DNA of 64,000 nt from Streptomyces sp. NBC_01235 (GTDB taxonomy: Bacteria; Actinomycetota; Actinomycetes; Streptomycetales; Streptomycetaceae): assembly GCF_035989285.1 (NCBI RefSeq), contig NZ_CP108513.1, positions 10,168,001-10,232,000 on the forward strand. Direction: 5' to 3'. The notes beneath the pieces are model-generated. The model had not been told where the DNA came from. It saw nothing but the letters and a program-made list of their open reading frames with translations, and made no database searches. The position numbers and the translations under genes are program-made. Each line of letters begins with the position of its first letter. Within the stretch, counting starts at the first letter, position 1. Shown here piece by piece: positions 49,699-58,170 of this stretch.

Positions 49699-51045
49699 TC
49701 ACTGGTCGAGGATCAGGTTGATCTGGCTGTTGGTCTCGTCGAGACTGCTCACCGGCTTGCCGTTGCCGTAGATGTCCTCCATGGCGGGCTGCATGAGCGC
49801 CGTGACGTCCGCCGCGTAGTTGGTGATCGGGTAGGAGAAGGTGCGGAAGTCCTTCTTGTCGGCGACCGGCTCCGTGAACGCCGAGACGTCGATGCCCTGC
49901 TTCTTGTAGGCGGCGACGGCGGCGTCGGTGCCCGCCGGAGTGGCGGGGAAGACGACGCCGTACCTGCCGACGATCGTCTGGCACGCGTCGGAGGCCAGGT
50001 AGGCCACCCACTTCCGGGCGCCCTCCTTGTTGTGGGAGCCCTTGGTGACGGAGTCGGCGAGGCCGTTCATCATGGTGGCCCGCTTGCCGGTCGGGCCGAC
50101 GGGCGTCAGGGCGGACTGGATGTCCTTGCCCTTGAAGCCGTGGTACGTGGAGATCATCCAGGCGCCGTCGAAGGCGGCGGCCGCCTTGCCCGCGGCGACC
50201 TGGGTGTTGCCCTGGTTGGACTGCACGTTGTAGTCGGAGAGCGGGGCCATGTAGCCCTTCTCCGCCAGGCCGAAGTACCACTTGACGACGGACTGGAAGG
50301 TCTTGCTGTCGTACTGGTAGTCCGTGCCCCAGCGCGCCTTCTCCGTGTAGCTCCATCCGGCGGAGGCGGTGAACATGCTCCACTGGGTCTGGCCGTCACC
50401 GTAGCCGCCGCCCTGGCTGGCCAGGCCGTACACCTTCACGTGGTCCTTGTCGAAGCCAGGCTCGTCCCCGCGCCGTCCGTTGCGGTCGACGGTGAGGCGG
50501 GCGATGGCCTTCTCGAAGGTGCCGCCGTCCTTCGGGTTCCAGGACAGGCCGTAGAGCTGCCCGGCGGTGAGTCCGGCGGCCTTCGCCAGCTTCGCGTCGT
50601 AGAAGAGGGCGACCGTGTCCCAGTCCTTGGGGGTGCCGTAGCGGTGGCCGTCCTGGCCGATCCAGTTGGCGGCGAGTCCCGGCTGGTAGGCGGAGTCCTT
50701 GACGCCGAGGTCGTCCAGCGGCTCCAGCACCTTCAGATCGGCGAACTGGCCGAACTTCTGGATGTGGTCGGTGAACACGTCCGGCTGGGTGCCCGCGATG
50801 AACCCGGCGGTGAGCTTGGTCCAGTAGTCGCTCCAGCCCAACTGGGTTATTTTGACGTTTAGTTGGGGGTTCTCCCGCTCGAAGCCCTTGGCGCAGGCCT
50901 GATAGGCGGGCAGTTGGTTGGCGTCCCACAGCCAGTAGGTCACCGTGTGCGCGGACGCCCCGGTGGAGCCGCCCTGTGCGCAGCCGGTCGCCAGGGACAG
51001 CGTGAGCGCTCCGGCCAGTGCGGTGAGCGTACGAAGTCGGGTCAC
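49699..51045 (-). CDS. Sugar ABC transporter substrate-binding lipoprotein
   Basis: A 448-aa extracellular family-1 solute-binding protein. The signal peptide ends in the lipobox LATGC (Cys22), so it is lipid-anchored. It has VTYWLWDANQLPAYQACAKGFERENPQLNVKITQLGWSDYWTKLTAGFIAGTQPDVFT, GTPKDWDTVALFYDAKLAKAAGLT and AAAFDGAWMISTYHGFKG, the standard layout of oligosaccharide-binding proteins. It lies 7 bases downstream of the second permease gene. The ligand is unknown; sugars are likely from the permease class and the ROK regulator. Confidence 0.94.
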   Translation of the reverse strand: MTRLRTLTALAGALTLSLATGCAQGGSTGASAHTVTYWLWDANQLPAYQACAKGFERENPQLNVKITQLGWSDYWTKLTAGFIAGTQPDVFTDHIQKFGQFADLKVLEPLDDLGVKDSAYQPGLAANWIGQDGHRYGTPKDWDTVALFYDAKLAKAAGLTAGQLYGLSWNPKDGGTFEKAIARLTVDRNGRRGDEPGFDKDHVKVYGLASQGGGYGDGQTQWSMFTASAGWSYTEKARWGTDYQYDSKTFQSVVKWYFGLAEKGYMAPLSDYNVQSNQGNTQVAAGKAAAAFDGAWMISTYHGFKGKDIQSALTPVGPTGKRATMMNGLADSVTKGSHNKEGARKWVAYLASDACQTIVGRYGVVFPATPAGTDAAVAAYKKQGIDVSAFTEPVADKKDFRTFSYPITNYAADVTALMQPAMEDIYGNGKPVSSLDETNSQINLILDQ

Positions 51046-51052
51046 TGTTCCC

Positions 51053-51994
51053 TCACTTGATCCCGGTGAAGCCGATGGAGCTGACGATGCGGCGGGCGAA
51101 GCAGGCGAAGAGCACCAGCATCGGCAGCGCGGCGATCAGCGTCGCCGCGGACAGCCCGGACCAGTCGACGCCGGTCGCCGGGGTCTGCGCGCGGAAGACC
51201 GCCAGCGCCACCGTCAGCACCCGCGAGCTGTCGCTGTAGGAGACCATCAGCGGCCAGAAGTAGTCGTTCCAGGAGGTGATGTACGTCAGCACGGACAGCG
51301 TGATGACCGGCGTCGACGCCATGGGCAGGATCACCCGGAAGAAGATCTTCACCTTTCCGGCGCCGTCGAGCAGCGCCGCCTCCTCGACCTCGAGCGGGAT
51401 GTTCATGAAGAACTGCCGCAGGAAGAACACCGCGAACGGGGTCATGAAGAGGCTGGGCAGCGCGATGCCCCACAGGGTGTCCACCAGGTGGAGTTGCTTG
51501 ACGAGCACGAAGTTCGGCAGCAGCGTGAAGATGGTCGGCACCATCAGCCCCGCCAGGAACAGGCCGAACACCTTGTCCCGGCCCCGCCAGCGCAGCCGCG
51601 CGAAGGCGTAGGCGGCCATCGCCGAGAAGAAGATCTGGCAGCCGGTGATCAGGGTCGAGACGATCACCGAGTTGAGCAGATAGCGCCAGAAGTCGAGCCC
51701 GCCCCCGGCGCCGCCCTGCGCGATCGCCTCCTTGGCGGACTGGAGCCCCAGGGCCCGTTCGAACCCGCCGGTGCCGAGACCGACCGGCAGCGGGTTGGCG
51801 GGGTCGGCGCCGAGGCCCGCGTTGGAGGAGAGCGCGGTGCGCAGGATCCAGTAGAACGGCAGCAGGGTGATGAGCACGATCAGGCCCATCGCGGTCCAGG
51901 CGGCGGCCCGGCCGAAGGAGATCCTGCGCCGGACCGGCCGTATGCCGGTCGTCGTCGTGGTGGTCGGGGGTGTCGTTGTCGTCGCGACAGCCAT
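51053..51994 (-). CDS. Carbohydrate ABC transporter permease (MalG type)
   Basis: A 313-aa inner-membrane permease. A Thr-rich N-terminal tail is followed by six helices. The EAA loop PLEVEEAALLDGAGKVKIFFRVILPMASTPVIT contacts the ATPase. It also has MVPTIFTLLPNFVLVKQLHLVDTLWGIALPS and SWNDYFWPLMVSYSDSSRVLTVALAVF, both typical of MalG-like subunits. It is 13 bases from the MalF-type gene. No ATPase gene is present in the operon. Confidence 0.94.
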   Translation of the reverse strand: MAVATTTTPPTTTTTTGIRPVRRRISFGRAAAWTAMGLIVLITLLPFYWILRTALSSNAGLGADPANPLPVGLGTGGFERALGLQSAKEAIAQGGAGGGLDFWRYLLNSVIVSTLITGCQIFFSAMAAYAFARLRWRGRDKVFGLFLAGLMVPTIFTLLPNFVLVKQLHLVDTLWGIALPSLFMTPFAVFFLRQFFMNIPLEVEEAALLDGAGKVKIFFRVILPMASTPVITLSVLTYITSWNDYFWPLMVSYSDSSRVLTVALAVFRAQTPATGVDWSGLSAATLIAALPMLVLFACFARRIVSSIGFTGIK

Positions 51995-52007
51995 GTCCGT
52001 GTCTCCC

Positions 52008-52913
52008 TCAGCCGAGGTCGGTCCGGCCGGCCCGGGTGAGCCGGTACTGCAGGACGGTGATCGCGCTCAGGACGACCAGCAGGGCGACGGACATCGCCGA
52101 GGCATAGCCGAACTGGAAACGGCCGAAGGCGGAGCCGTAGATGTAGTACTGGAGCACGTTGGTGGCGTTCGCGGGACCGCCCGCCGTGGTCACGGCCACG
52201 GTGTCGAACACCTGGAACGACCCGATCACGGTCATGATCAGCACGACCGCCAGCACCGGACGCAGCAGCGGCATCGTGATCCGCCAGAACATCCGCCACT
52301 CGCCCGCGCCGTCGACCCTGGCCGCCTCGTAGACGTCGTTCGGGATCGCCTGGAGACCGGCGAAGAGCAGCAGGGCGGTGTAGCCGACGTGCCGCCAGAC
52401 GTTGATCAGGGCGATGGTCGGGATGGCCCAGGTCTCGTCGGCCAGGAAGGGGATGCGGTCGAAGCCGAGGGCGCTGACGATCTCGTTGCCGATGCCGAGC
52501 TGGGTGTCGAGGATCCACAGCCAGACGAGGCCCGCGACGACGTTCGACATCAGGTACGGGGTGAGCACGATGCCCCGTAGCAGCGCCGACTGCGTGAGCC
52601 GTTGCAGCAGTACGGCGATGGCGAGGGCCGCGACCGTCTGCACACCGATGTTGAGGACGACGTACTCCACGGTGACCTTCAGGGAGTCCCAGAAGATGGG
52701 GTCGTGGACCATCCGCACGTAGTTGTCCAGGCCCACCCACTCCGCCGGCGTCAGCAGGTTGAAGCGGGTGAAGCTCAGGTAGACGCCCCGCAGCGTCGGA
52801 TAGAGCAGGAAGACCACGAACCCCAGCAGGGCCGGGGCGAGGAACAGCGCGGCGAGTCGGCCGTCACCCCGCCCTTCACGGTGCGACGGAGGACTGCTGG
52901 AGGCGATGGTCAT
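52008..52913 (-). CDS. Carbohydrate ABC transporter permease (MalF type)
   Basis: A 301-aa permease, first gene of the uptake operon. LAALFLAPALLGFVVFLLYPTLRGVYLSFTRFNLL, VGLDNYVRMVHDPIFWDSLKVTVEYVV and the EAA loop IPNDVYEAARVDGAGEWRMFWRITMPLLRPVLAVVLI are diagnostic. The ATG at 52913 has GAGGGAG nine bases upstream; a longer frame would run across the regulatory region. Operon order is malF-type, malG-type, binding protein, oxidoreductase. In Streptomyces such importers share the multipurpose ATPase MsiK encoded elsewhere, which is the likely arrangement here. It is divergent from the ROK regulator. Confidence 0.93.
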   Translation of the reverse strand: MTIASSSPPSHREGRGDGRLAALFLAPALLGFVVFLLYPTLRGVYLSFTRFNLLTPAEWVGLDNYVRMVHDPIFWDSLKVTVEYVVLNIGVQTVAALAIAVLLQRLTQSALLRGIVLTPYLMSNVVAGLVWLWILDTQLGIGNEIVSALGFDRIPFLADETWAIPTIALINVWRHVGYTALLLFAGLQAIPNDVYEAARVDGAGEWRMFWRITMPLLRPVLAVVLIMTVIGSFQVFDTVAVTTAGGPANATNVLQYYIYGSAFGRFQFGYASAMSVALLVVLSAITVLQYRLTRAGRTDLG

Positions 52914-52951
52914 CGGGAGACTCCCTCGTCTGCGGCGGCTCGTTCTCGGCC

Positions 52952-53060
52952 ATTTACTTTTGGGCCGAAAGAATCCAGGCGTCAAGAGGTGGGAGAACAT
53001 CTTTTCCCGTGACCTTGTTGGCACCTATAGTGACCTGGATACTTCCAGTGCAAAATAAAT
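52952..53060. promoter_or_regulatory. Divergent control region with two inverted AT-rich sites
   Basis: ATTTACTTTTG (52952-52962) and CAAAATAAAT (53051-53060) are near-inverse copies in an otherwise GC-rich gap between the sugar operon and the ROK gene. A TATAGT hexamer (53026-53031) could be a -10 box for the ROK gene. These are candidate operators for the ROK regulator. Confidence 0.45.
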
Positions 53061-53080
53061 CGTGTGGGAGTCTGACCCTC

Positions 53081-54241
53081 ATGACCACAGGTACCGCCGG
53101 CTGGCTGCCGCTGAGTTCGGGGGAGCGCTCGGTCGCGATCGAGGTGCTCGTCCACGGCCCGCTGTCACGCACCGACATCGCGCGGCGGCTGAACCTCTCC
53201 GCGGGCAGCCTCACCCGGCTGACCAAACCACTGATCGAGTCGGGCCTGCTGGTCGAGGTGCCCGAGGCGGGCGCCCCGGCGGAGTCGCGGCAGGGACGCC
53301 CCTCACAGCCACTCGACGTGGTCGCGGAGTCCGGCTCCTTCATCGGCTTCAAGATCACCGGGGACATGGTGTACGGCGTCGTCACCACCCTCCGGAGCGA
53401 CATCGTCGCCCGCTACGACCGCCCGCTCACCTCGCACGACCCCGACGTCGTCGTCGGCGTGCTGGGCGAGATGACCGACGAGCTGGCCCGCACCCACCCA
53501 CGCCTCGCGGGGATCGGCATCGGGGTGGGCGGGCTCGTCCGGGTCCGTGCGGTGGTCGGGGAGTCACGCTTCCTGGGGTGGCGGGACGTTCCGCTGGCCG
53601 CCCTGGTCGAGGAGCGTACGGGGCTGCCGGTGGTCGTCGAGAACGACGTCGCCGCGCTCGTGGAGGCCGAGACCTGGTTCGGCGCCGGCCGTGGCCTCGA
53701 CCGCTTCGTCGTCCTCACCATCGGCGCGGGCATCGGCTACGGCCTCGTCCTGGGCGGCAAGCGGGTCTCCTGCGCCGAGGAGGACCGCGACTTCGGCCGG
53801 CACTGGATCGTGAACCCCAACGGACCGCTCACCCCCGACGGTGAGCGCGGCAGCGCCGTCTCGCTGCTGACCATCCCCAACATCCGCTACCAGGTACAGG
53901 CCGCCACCGGCCGGGAGCGGACGTACGAGGAGATCCTCGCCCTGGCCGCCGCCGGGGAGCCCATGCCCGCCCGGGTCGTCGACGAGGCGGCCCGCGCCCT
54001 GGGCACGCTGGTCGCGCAGATCGCCAACTTCGTCATGCCGCAGAAGATCCTGCTCGCCGGGGAGGGCGTCGGTCTGATGGGCGTGGGCGGGGCGACGGTG
54101 GAGGCGACCATCCGTGCCCACCGGCATCCGCTGGCCGCCCCGGTGGAGCTGGAGACCAAGGTGTCCGACTTCCACGACTGGGCGCAGGGGGCTGCCGTGC
54201 TGGCGATCCAGGTGCTGGTGCTGGGGGCCGCGGAGGGCTGA
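53081..54241 (+). CDS. ROK-family transcriptional regulator
   Basis: A 386-aa repressor. The N-terminal winged helix is AIEVLVHGPLSRTDIARRLNLSAGSLTRLTKPLIESGLLVEV. A ROK sugar-kinase-like domain follows: GIGIGVGGLV, VENDVAALVEAETWFGAGRGLDRFVVLTIGAGIGYGLVLGGK. The zinc motif of most ROK proteins (C-x-C-G-x2-G-C) is replaced by text beginning FGRHWIVNPNGPLTPDGERG, although the DFGRH position keeps its His. That is unusual and may affect ligand binding or stability. It is divergent from the sugar ABC operon and probably represses it until its sugar is present. The ATG at 53081 has GGGAG ten bases upstream. Confidence 0.9.
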   Translation: MTTGTAGWLPLSSGERSVAIEVLVHGPLSRTDIARRLNLSAGSLTRLTKPLIESGLLVEVPEAGAPAESRQGRPSQPLDVVAESGSFIGFKITGDMVYGVVTTLRSDIVARYDRPLTSHDPDVVVGVLGEMTDELARTHPRLAGIGIGVGGLVRVRAVVGESRFLGWRDVPLAALVEERTGLPVVVENDVAALVEAETWFGAGRGLDRFVVLTIGAGIGYGLVLGGKRVSCAEEDRDFGRHWIVNPNGPLTPDGERGSAVSLLTIPNIRYQVQAATGRERTYEEILALAAAGEPMPARVVDEAARALGTLVAQIANFVMPQKILLAGEGVGLMGVGGATVEATIRAHRHPLAAPVELETKVSDFHDWAQGAAVLAIQVLVLGAAEG

Positions 54242-54352
54242 ACAGGGGGGTGGGGGTTGACAGATGGACGTGATCAGTAACACGTCCGGTATGTCTGGTT
54301 CGTTCGTGATGACTCACGCGGCCCTCACCTCGGACGCCGTAAGATTCACACC

Positions 54353-54523
54353 ATGTCCACCACTGTTGAATCCCTCTCCGAGCGATCGGCCGCGGAGGTC
54401 AACGAGGAGATCCGGGCCCTGTGGCTCCGGTCGGGCGGGACACTGAGCGTCGAGCAGCGCGAGGAGTACCGGCGGCTCGTCCTGGAGTGGGCCGCCGCGC
54501 CCCAGCCGGTCGAGGCCGCCTGA
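54353..54523 (+). CDS. Small conserved-looking hypothetical protein (56 aa)
   Basis: A 56-aa acidic, helical protein: MSTTVESLSERSAAEVNEEIRA, LWLRSGGTLSVEQREEYRRLV, LEWAAAPQPVEAA. No Cys and no membrane segment. Codon use is typical for the genome, and the heptad-like spacing of Leu and Glu suggests a short helical hairpin. A perfect hairpin with a TTTT tract follows 37 bases after the stop, which supports a real transcription unit. Function unknown; I recall similar small proteins in streptomycetes but cannot name the family. Confidence 0.7.
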   Translation: MSTTVESLSERSAAEVNEEIRALWLRSGGTLSVEQREEYRRLVLEWAAAPQPVEAA

Positions 54524-54560
54524 CACTCCCCGAGGACCCCCGAGCCTCCCTTTCCGAAGC

Positions 54561-54585
54561 GGGCACCCTGACCGGGTGCCCTTTT
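54561..54585. terminator. Rho-independent terminator with T-tract
   Basis: GGGCACCC (54561-54568) pairs with GGGTGCCC (54574-54581) around a 5-nt loop, followed by TTTT on the plus strand. It lies between the 56-aa gene and the convergent protease gene. Confidence 0.85.
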
Positions 54586-54607
54586 CGTTGCCCTTTCGCT
54601 GTCCCGC

Positions 54608-56008
54608 TCAGCCCCACGTCGCCGAGTAGTACCGCTGGTAGGCCTTGCGGTCCTGTTCGGCGCGGATGTACCGGGTCGCGACGAGGGCGACCATGCTGCC
54701 CGCGATCACCAGCAGCCCGGGGCCGATGTTCCTGGGGTCGGTGAGCCGGGAGGCGAGGGTCGCGCTGTTGCCGATGCCCGTCACCGGAGTGGTCGAGCCC
54801 GGCGAGGTCGAGCCCGGGGCGATCGCCGCCTGGGTGTTCGAGGCGGTCGGCTGGGGAGCGTCGGACGCCGTGGGGTTTCCGCCCTGGTTGTTGGCGTCGG
54901 ACGGCGCGGCCACGATCAGCTGCACCCCGAGCTGGGCCAGCGCCCTCGTCACCGGCTGGAAGAACGTCGTACCCCCCGTCTTGCAGTCGCCGCTGCCGCC
55001 CGAGGTGATACCGAGGGCGACGCCCTCGGAGAACATCGGGCCGCCGCTGTCGCCGGGTTCGGCGCACACGTTCGTCTCGATGAGCCCGCCGACCGTGCCC
55101 TCCGGGTAGTTCACCGTCGCGTCCAGACCGGTGACCTCGCCGTCGCGCAGTCCGCTGGTGCTGCCGCTGCGGAACACCCGCTGGCCGACGGCCGCGTCGC
55201 CCGTGCCCGTGATCTTCACCCCGTTGCCGTTGCCGATCGCCACCACGTCGGCACCGTCGCCCGCCTTGCCGCTCGCGTACTGCACGAGCGAGAAGTCGCT
55301 GCCGGGGAAGTTGGAGTTGACTGTCTGGCCCACCTGCTGCTTGGCCTGGTTGTCCGCGAACCAGGTCGAGCCGGTGGGCCCGCAGTGCCCGGCGGTGAGG
55401 ATGAAGTCGTTCGATCCGTTGGTCACGTTGAAGCCGGCCGAACAGCGTCCGCCGGTCGACAGGATCGGCAGCGCGCCGTTGATCCGGGTGGTGAACGTGC
55501 CGGTGGTGCGCTCCATGCGCACGAAGCCGCCGATGCCGCCCGCGGTCTGCGTCAGCTGCGACCAGTCGCCGGCCGACACCGTGCTGTCCGCCTGCACGAC
55601 GACCTGGTTCGACCGGTAGTCCATCACCCAAGCCGTGCCGGCCACCCTGGGCGCCGAACGCAGCGTCGCCGCTGCCGACTTGAGCTCGTTCATGCTGTGG
55701 GAGACGACCTTCGCCTCGGCGCCCGCCTCCCGGACGGCGTCGGCCGTCTGCTCGTCGGTGACCGCCACGACCGGCTGCCCGTCGGAGCCGATCCAGGTGC
55801 CCGCGGTACGCGCGGTGCCGAACTTCGCGACGAGAGCCGCGCCCGGATTGGTGACGACGGACTCCGCCGCACTGCGCGGCACCGCCGACGTGGCGGGTGG
55901 TTCGCTCGCCATGGCCGCCTGTGTGACCATGGCTCCTCCCAGGAGGAGTCCGCCGACTGCCGCCAGCCGCGTCACTCGCCGGACGGTCCGTCGTCGTACG
56001 TGCCTCAT
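54608..56008 (-). CDS. Membrane-anchored chymotrypsin-fold (S1, alpha-lytic-like) protease
   Basis: A 466-aa preproprotease with a signal peptide (TRLAAVGGLLLGGAMVTQAAMA) and an alpha-lytic-type propeptide to about residue 180. Triad residues are His208 (ILTAGHCG), Asp238 (GSDFSLVQY) and Ser321 (EPGDSGGP). A Pro/Ser/Thr-rich linker leads to one C-terminal membrane span (GPGLLVIAGSMVALVATRYI) and a short basic tail. This places the catalytic domain outside the membrane but tethered. It is clearly a paralogue of the enzyme at 11879-13384 (same CSxGFNVT, YPEGTV and CAEPGDSGG blocks), which has acidic repeats instead of an anchor. ATG at 56008. Confidence 0.92.
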   Translation of the reverse strand: MRHVRRRTVRRVTRLAAVGGLLLGGAMVTQAAMASEPPATSAVPRSAAESVVTNPGAALVAKFGTARTAGTWIGSDGQPVVAVTDEQTADAVREAGAEAKVVSHSMNELKSAAATLRSAPRVAGTAWVMDYRSNQVVVQADSTVSAGDWSQLTQTAGGIGGFVRMERTTGTFTTRINGALPILSTGGRCSAGFNVTNGSNDFILTAGHCGPTGSTWFADNQAKQQVGQTVNSNFPGSDFSLVQYASGKAGDGADVVAIGNGNGVKITGTGDAAVGQRVFRSGSTSGLRDGEVTGLDATVNYPEGTVGGLIETNVCAEPGDSGGPMFSEGVALGITSGGSGDCKTGGTTFFQPVTRALAQLGVQLIVAAPSDANNQGGNPTASDAPQPTASNTQAAIAPGSTSPGSTTPVTGIGNSATLASRLTDPRNIGPGLLVIAGSMVALVATRYIRAEQDRKAYQRYYSATWG

Positions 56009-56172
56009 GCATGGCTCCCGAAACCCCGAACGCGCGGCCTCAACACCGCGGGGCCCTCCGGTCGTTGAGCGCCCTCACCGTCCATACGTGCCGGAACCCG
56101 TCAGCGTTCAGCCCGGAAGTGATCACATCCGGGTCGTCCCGTCCCGTGCCGGGGAGGGCTCCGGCGATCACG

Positions 56173-57006
56173 TCAGCGTTTGCGTGCCACTGCGCCGAAC
56201 ATCGCGACCTCCTCCGGCTCGGTCCCGTCCCCGGTGCCCTCCGGACGCCAGCGCGAGCACGACACCACGCCCGGTTCCAGCAGCTCCAGGCCGTCGAAGA
56301 AGCGGGCCACGTCCTCGGGCGTGCGCTGGGTCAGCTTCGGCGTGCCGTGCTCGTTCCAGAACCTCACCGCCTCGTCCACATCGGGCATCGCCGGGCTGGT
56401 GACGGTGTGCGACAGCACCAGCACGCTGCCCGAAGGCAGCCTGTCGACCAGCCGCCGGACCAGCCCGTACGGGTCCTCGTCATCGCCGATGAAGATGACC
56501 ACACTGAGCAGGACCAGCGCGACGGGCTCGCTGAAGTCCAGCGTCCTCGCGGCGTGCTCGAGGATCGCGTCCACGTTGCGCAGGTCCTCGTCGAGATAGT
56601 CCGTGCGGCCATCGGGTGTGCTGGTGAGCAGGGCGCGGGCGTGCGCCAGGACCAGCGGGTCGTTGTCGACGTAGACGATCCGGGACTCCGGGGCGAGACG
56701 CTGCGCGACCTCGTGCGTGTTGTCCGCGGTGGGCAGACCGGTGCCGATGTCGAGGAACTGGCGGATCCCGGCGTCGGTCACCAGGTGCTCCACGGCACGG
56801 CCCAGGAAGAGCCGGTCGGCGCGGGCGTACTCGCTGATGCCCGGGTGTAACTCCCGGATCCGGTCACCGGTCGTCCGGTCGACCTCGTAGTTGTCCCTGC
56901 CGCCCAGCCAGTAGTTCCAGATGCGGGCGGTGTGCGGCTGGTTGGTGTTGATCCGGGTGTACGGCGACTGTGCGGCCACGTCGACGGCCTGTGCGTTCTC
57001 GGTCAC
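56173..57006 (-). CDS. DUF574 / SAM-dependent methyltransferase family protein
   Basis: A 277-aa Rossmann-fold protein of the large actinobacterial DUF574 family. Signature stretches are NTNQPHTARIWNYWLGGRDNYEVDRTTGDRI, the SAM loop FLDIGTGLPTADNTHEVAQ, IVYVDNDPLVLAHARALL and the GLELLEPGVVSCSRWRPE end. GTG at 57006 has AGGAG about eight bases upstream. Streptomycetes carry dozens of these proteins; substrates are unknown. It follows the DUF3800 gene on the same strand after 104 bases. Confidence 0.9.
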   Translation of the reverse strand: MTENAQAVDVAAQSPYTRINTNQPHTARIWNYWLGGRDNYEVDRTTGDRIRELHPGISEYARADRLFLGRAVEHLVTDAGIRQFLDIGTGLPTADNTHEVAQRLAPESRIVYVDNDPLVLAHARALLTSTPDGRTDYLDEDLRNVDAILEHAARTLDFSEPVALVLLSVVIFIGDDEDPYGLVRRLVDRLPSGSVLVLSHTVTSPAMPDVDEAVRFWNEHGTPKLTQRTPEDVARFFDGLELLEPGVVSCSRWRPEGTGDGTEPEEVAMFGAVARKR

Positions 57007-57110
57007 GGATCGGCTCCTGTACGGAAGTGGGGCGGAATGAAGGAGTGCGGAAGAAGGGGCACTGAGGAAGGGACGTCGAGGAAGGGTGGCGTACTCGGGC
57101 GACAAGCAAT

Positions 57111-58145
57111 CTAGACACCCGAGTTGACCTGTGCCGACCGTCCCCCGGGTTCCGTCGCCGGGCCGAGCCGCGCCCAGCTCCGCTCGTCGCCCCACACGGC
57201 CGCCGCACCGGTGTAGGGGCGCAGCAGCGCAGTGAGCGCCGGGTCGCCGCGGCCGCCCAGCTCGTCGGAGGCGATCCGGCGGGCGATGCCGGCGAGGAAG
57301 TCGGCGAGCTGCACCCGTGCGTCGAGCCGCGAGACGACGAGCCGGAGCCCGGCGAGCCGGATGCCCCGCTTCCGGGCCGCGTCCTCGATCCAGGCGATCC
57401 GCTCCGGGGTGAGCATGTTCTGCCGGTCGTGCGCGAGCCGGACCGGACGTCCTTCGGCGCTCCAGTGGGCGGCCGTGTGCAGGATGGAGGGGAGAAGGGG
57501 ATTGAGGACCGGGGTGAGGACGAACGGCCCGTCCTGAATTCCGGCCCGGTAGGAAAACGCGCGGGACCTCTCTCCCGAGAGCCGCGAGAGAATCTCCGCT
57601 GCCGGTGTCCCCACATGCCGCCGCCGTAGTTCCTCGACCGTGCGGAAGAAGTACTCGACAGGCACGTCGGGTTCGTCTTCGTGGCGCACCCACAACAATT
57701 GGTTGGCCGCCTCCAGGAACTGCCGCCACTCGGCGTCGGTGAATGTCGGCCGCCCCTGACGGAAGAGGGAAACGGCCGCCTCCGGATCGCCCAGCAGCAG
57801 GTCGACGGTCCGGTCCACGACGAGGAAGGCCTTGTCGACGAGGTGCACATGGGCGTGCCCGTACAGCGGGCCCGATTCCGAGAGCAGCCATTCCAGGACC
57901 GCCCGGTGTTTCTCCCGGAGCAGATGGTTCGCCTTGTACTCCTCGGCGGGCGAACGGATCCGGTCGCGGATCTCCTGTACGTGCCCGGCGGCGGAATCGA
58001 CCGACAGCCGCACACTGGCGTGGGCGAACACATCGGTGTTTCCGCCGGTGAGATTCTCGCCGTCCGAGCCCGACTCGTCGCAGGCGATCTCCGGGATTCC
58101 GGCGGCGTCCGCCACGGATGTCCCGTTCGCATGATCCCAGGTCAC
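57111..58145 (-). CDS. DUF3800-like protein (putative RNase H-fold nuclease)
   Basis: A 344-aa soluble protein. It starts [35 protein letters not shown], where the DESG block matches the first acidic motif of DUF3800, a family predicted to have an RNase H-like fold. Further possible active-site acids are in [15 protein letters not shown] and [22 protein letters not shown]. The helical middle ([38 protein letters not shown]) is typical of the actinobacterial subgroup. GTG 58145 has GGGGG seven bases upstream. The start is only 25 bases from the divergent aminotransferase start, so the two promoters must overlap each other's coding starts. No enzymatic activity is established. Confidence 0.75.
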   Translation of the reverse strand: MTWDHANGTSVADAAGIPEIACDESGSDGENLTGGNTDVFAHASVRLSVDSAAGHVQEIRDRIRSPAEEYKANHLLREKHRAVLEWLLSESGPLYGHAHVHLVDKAFLVVDRTVDLLLGDPEAAVSLFRQGRPTFTDAEWRQFLEAANQLLWVRHEDEPDVPVEYFFRTVEELRRRHVGTPAAEILSRLSGERSRAFSYRAGIQDGPFVLTPVLNPLLPSILHTAAHWSAEGRPVRLAHDRQNMLTPERIAWIEDAARKRGIRLAGLRLVVSRLDARVQLADFLAGIARRIASDELGGRGDPALTALLRPYTGAAAVWGDERSWARLGPATEPGGRSAQVNSGV

Positions 58146-58170
58146 ACCACAGCCCCCTATCTTGTGCCCC

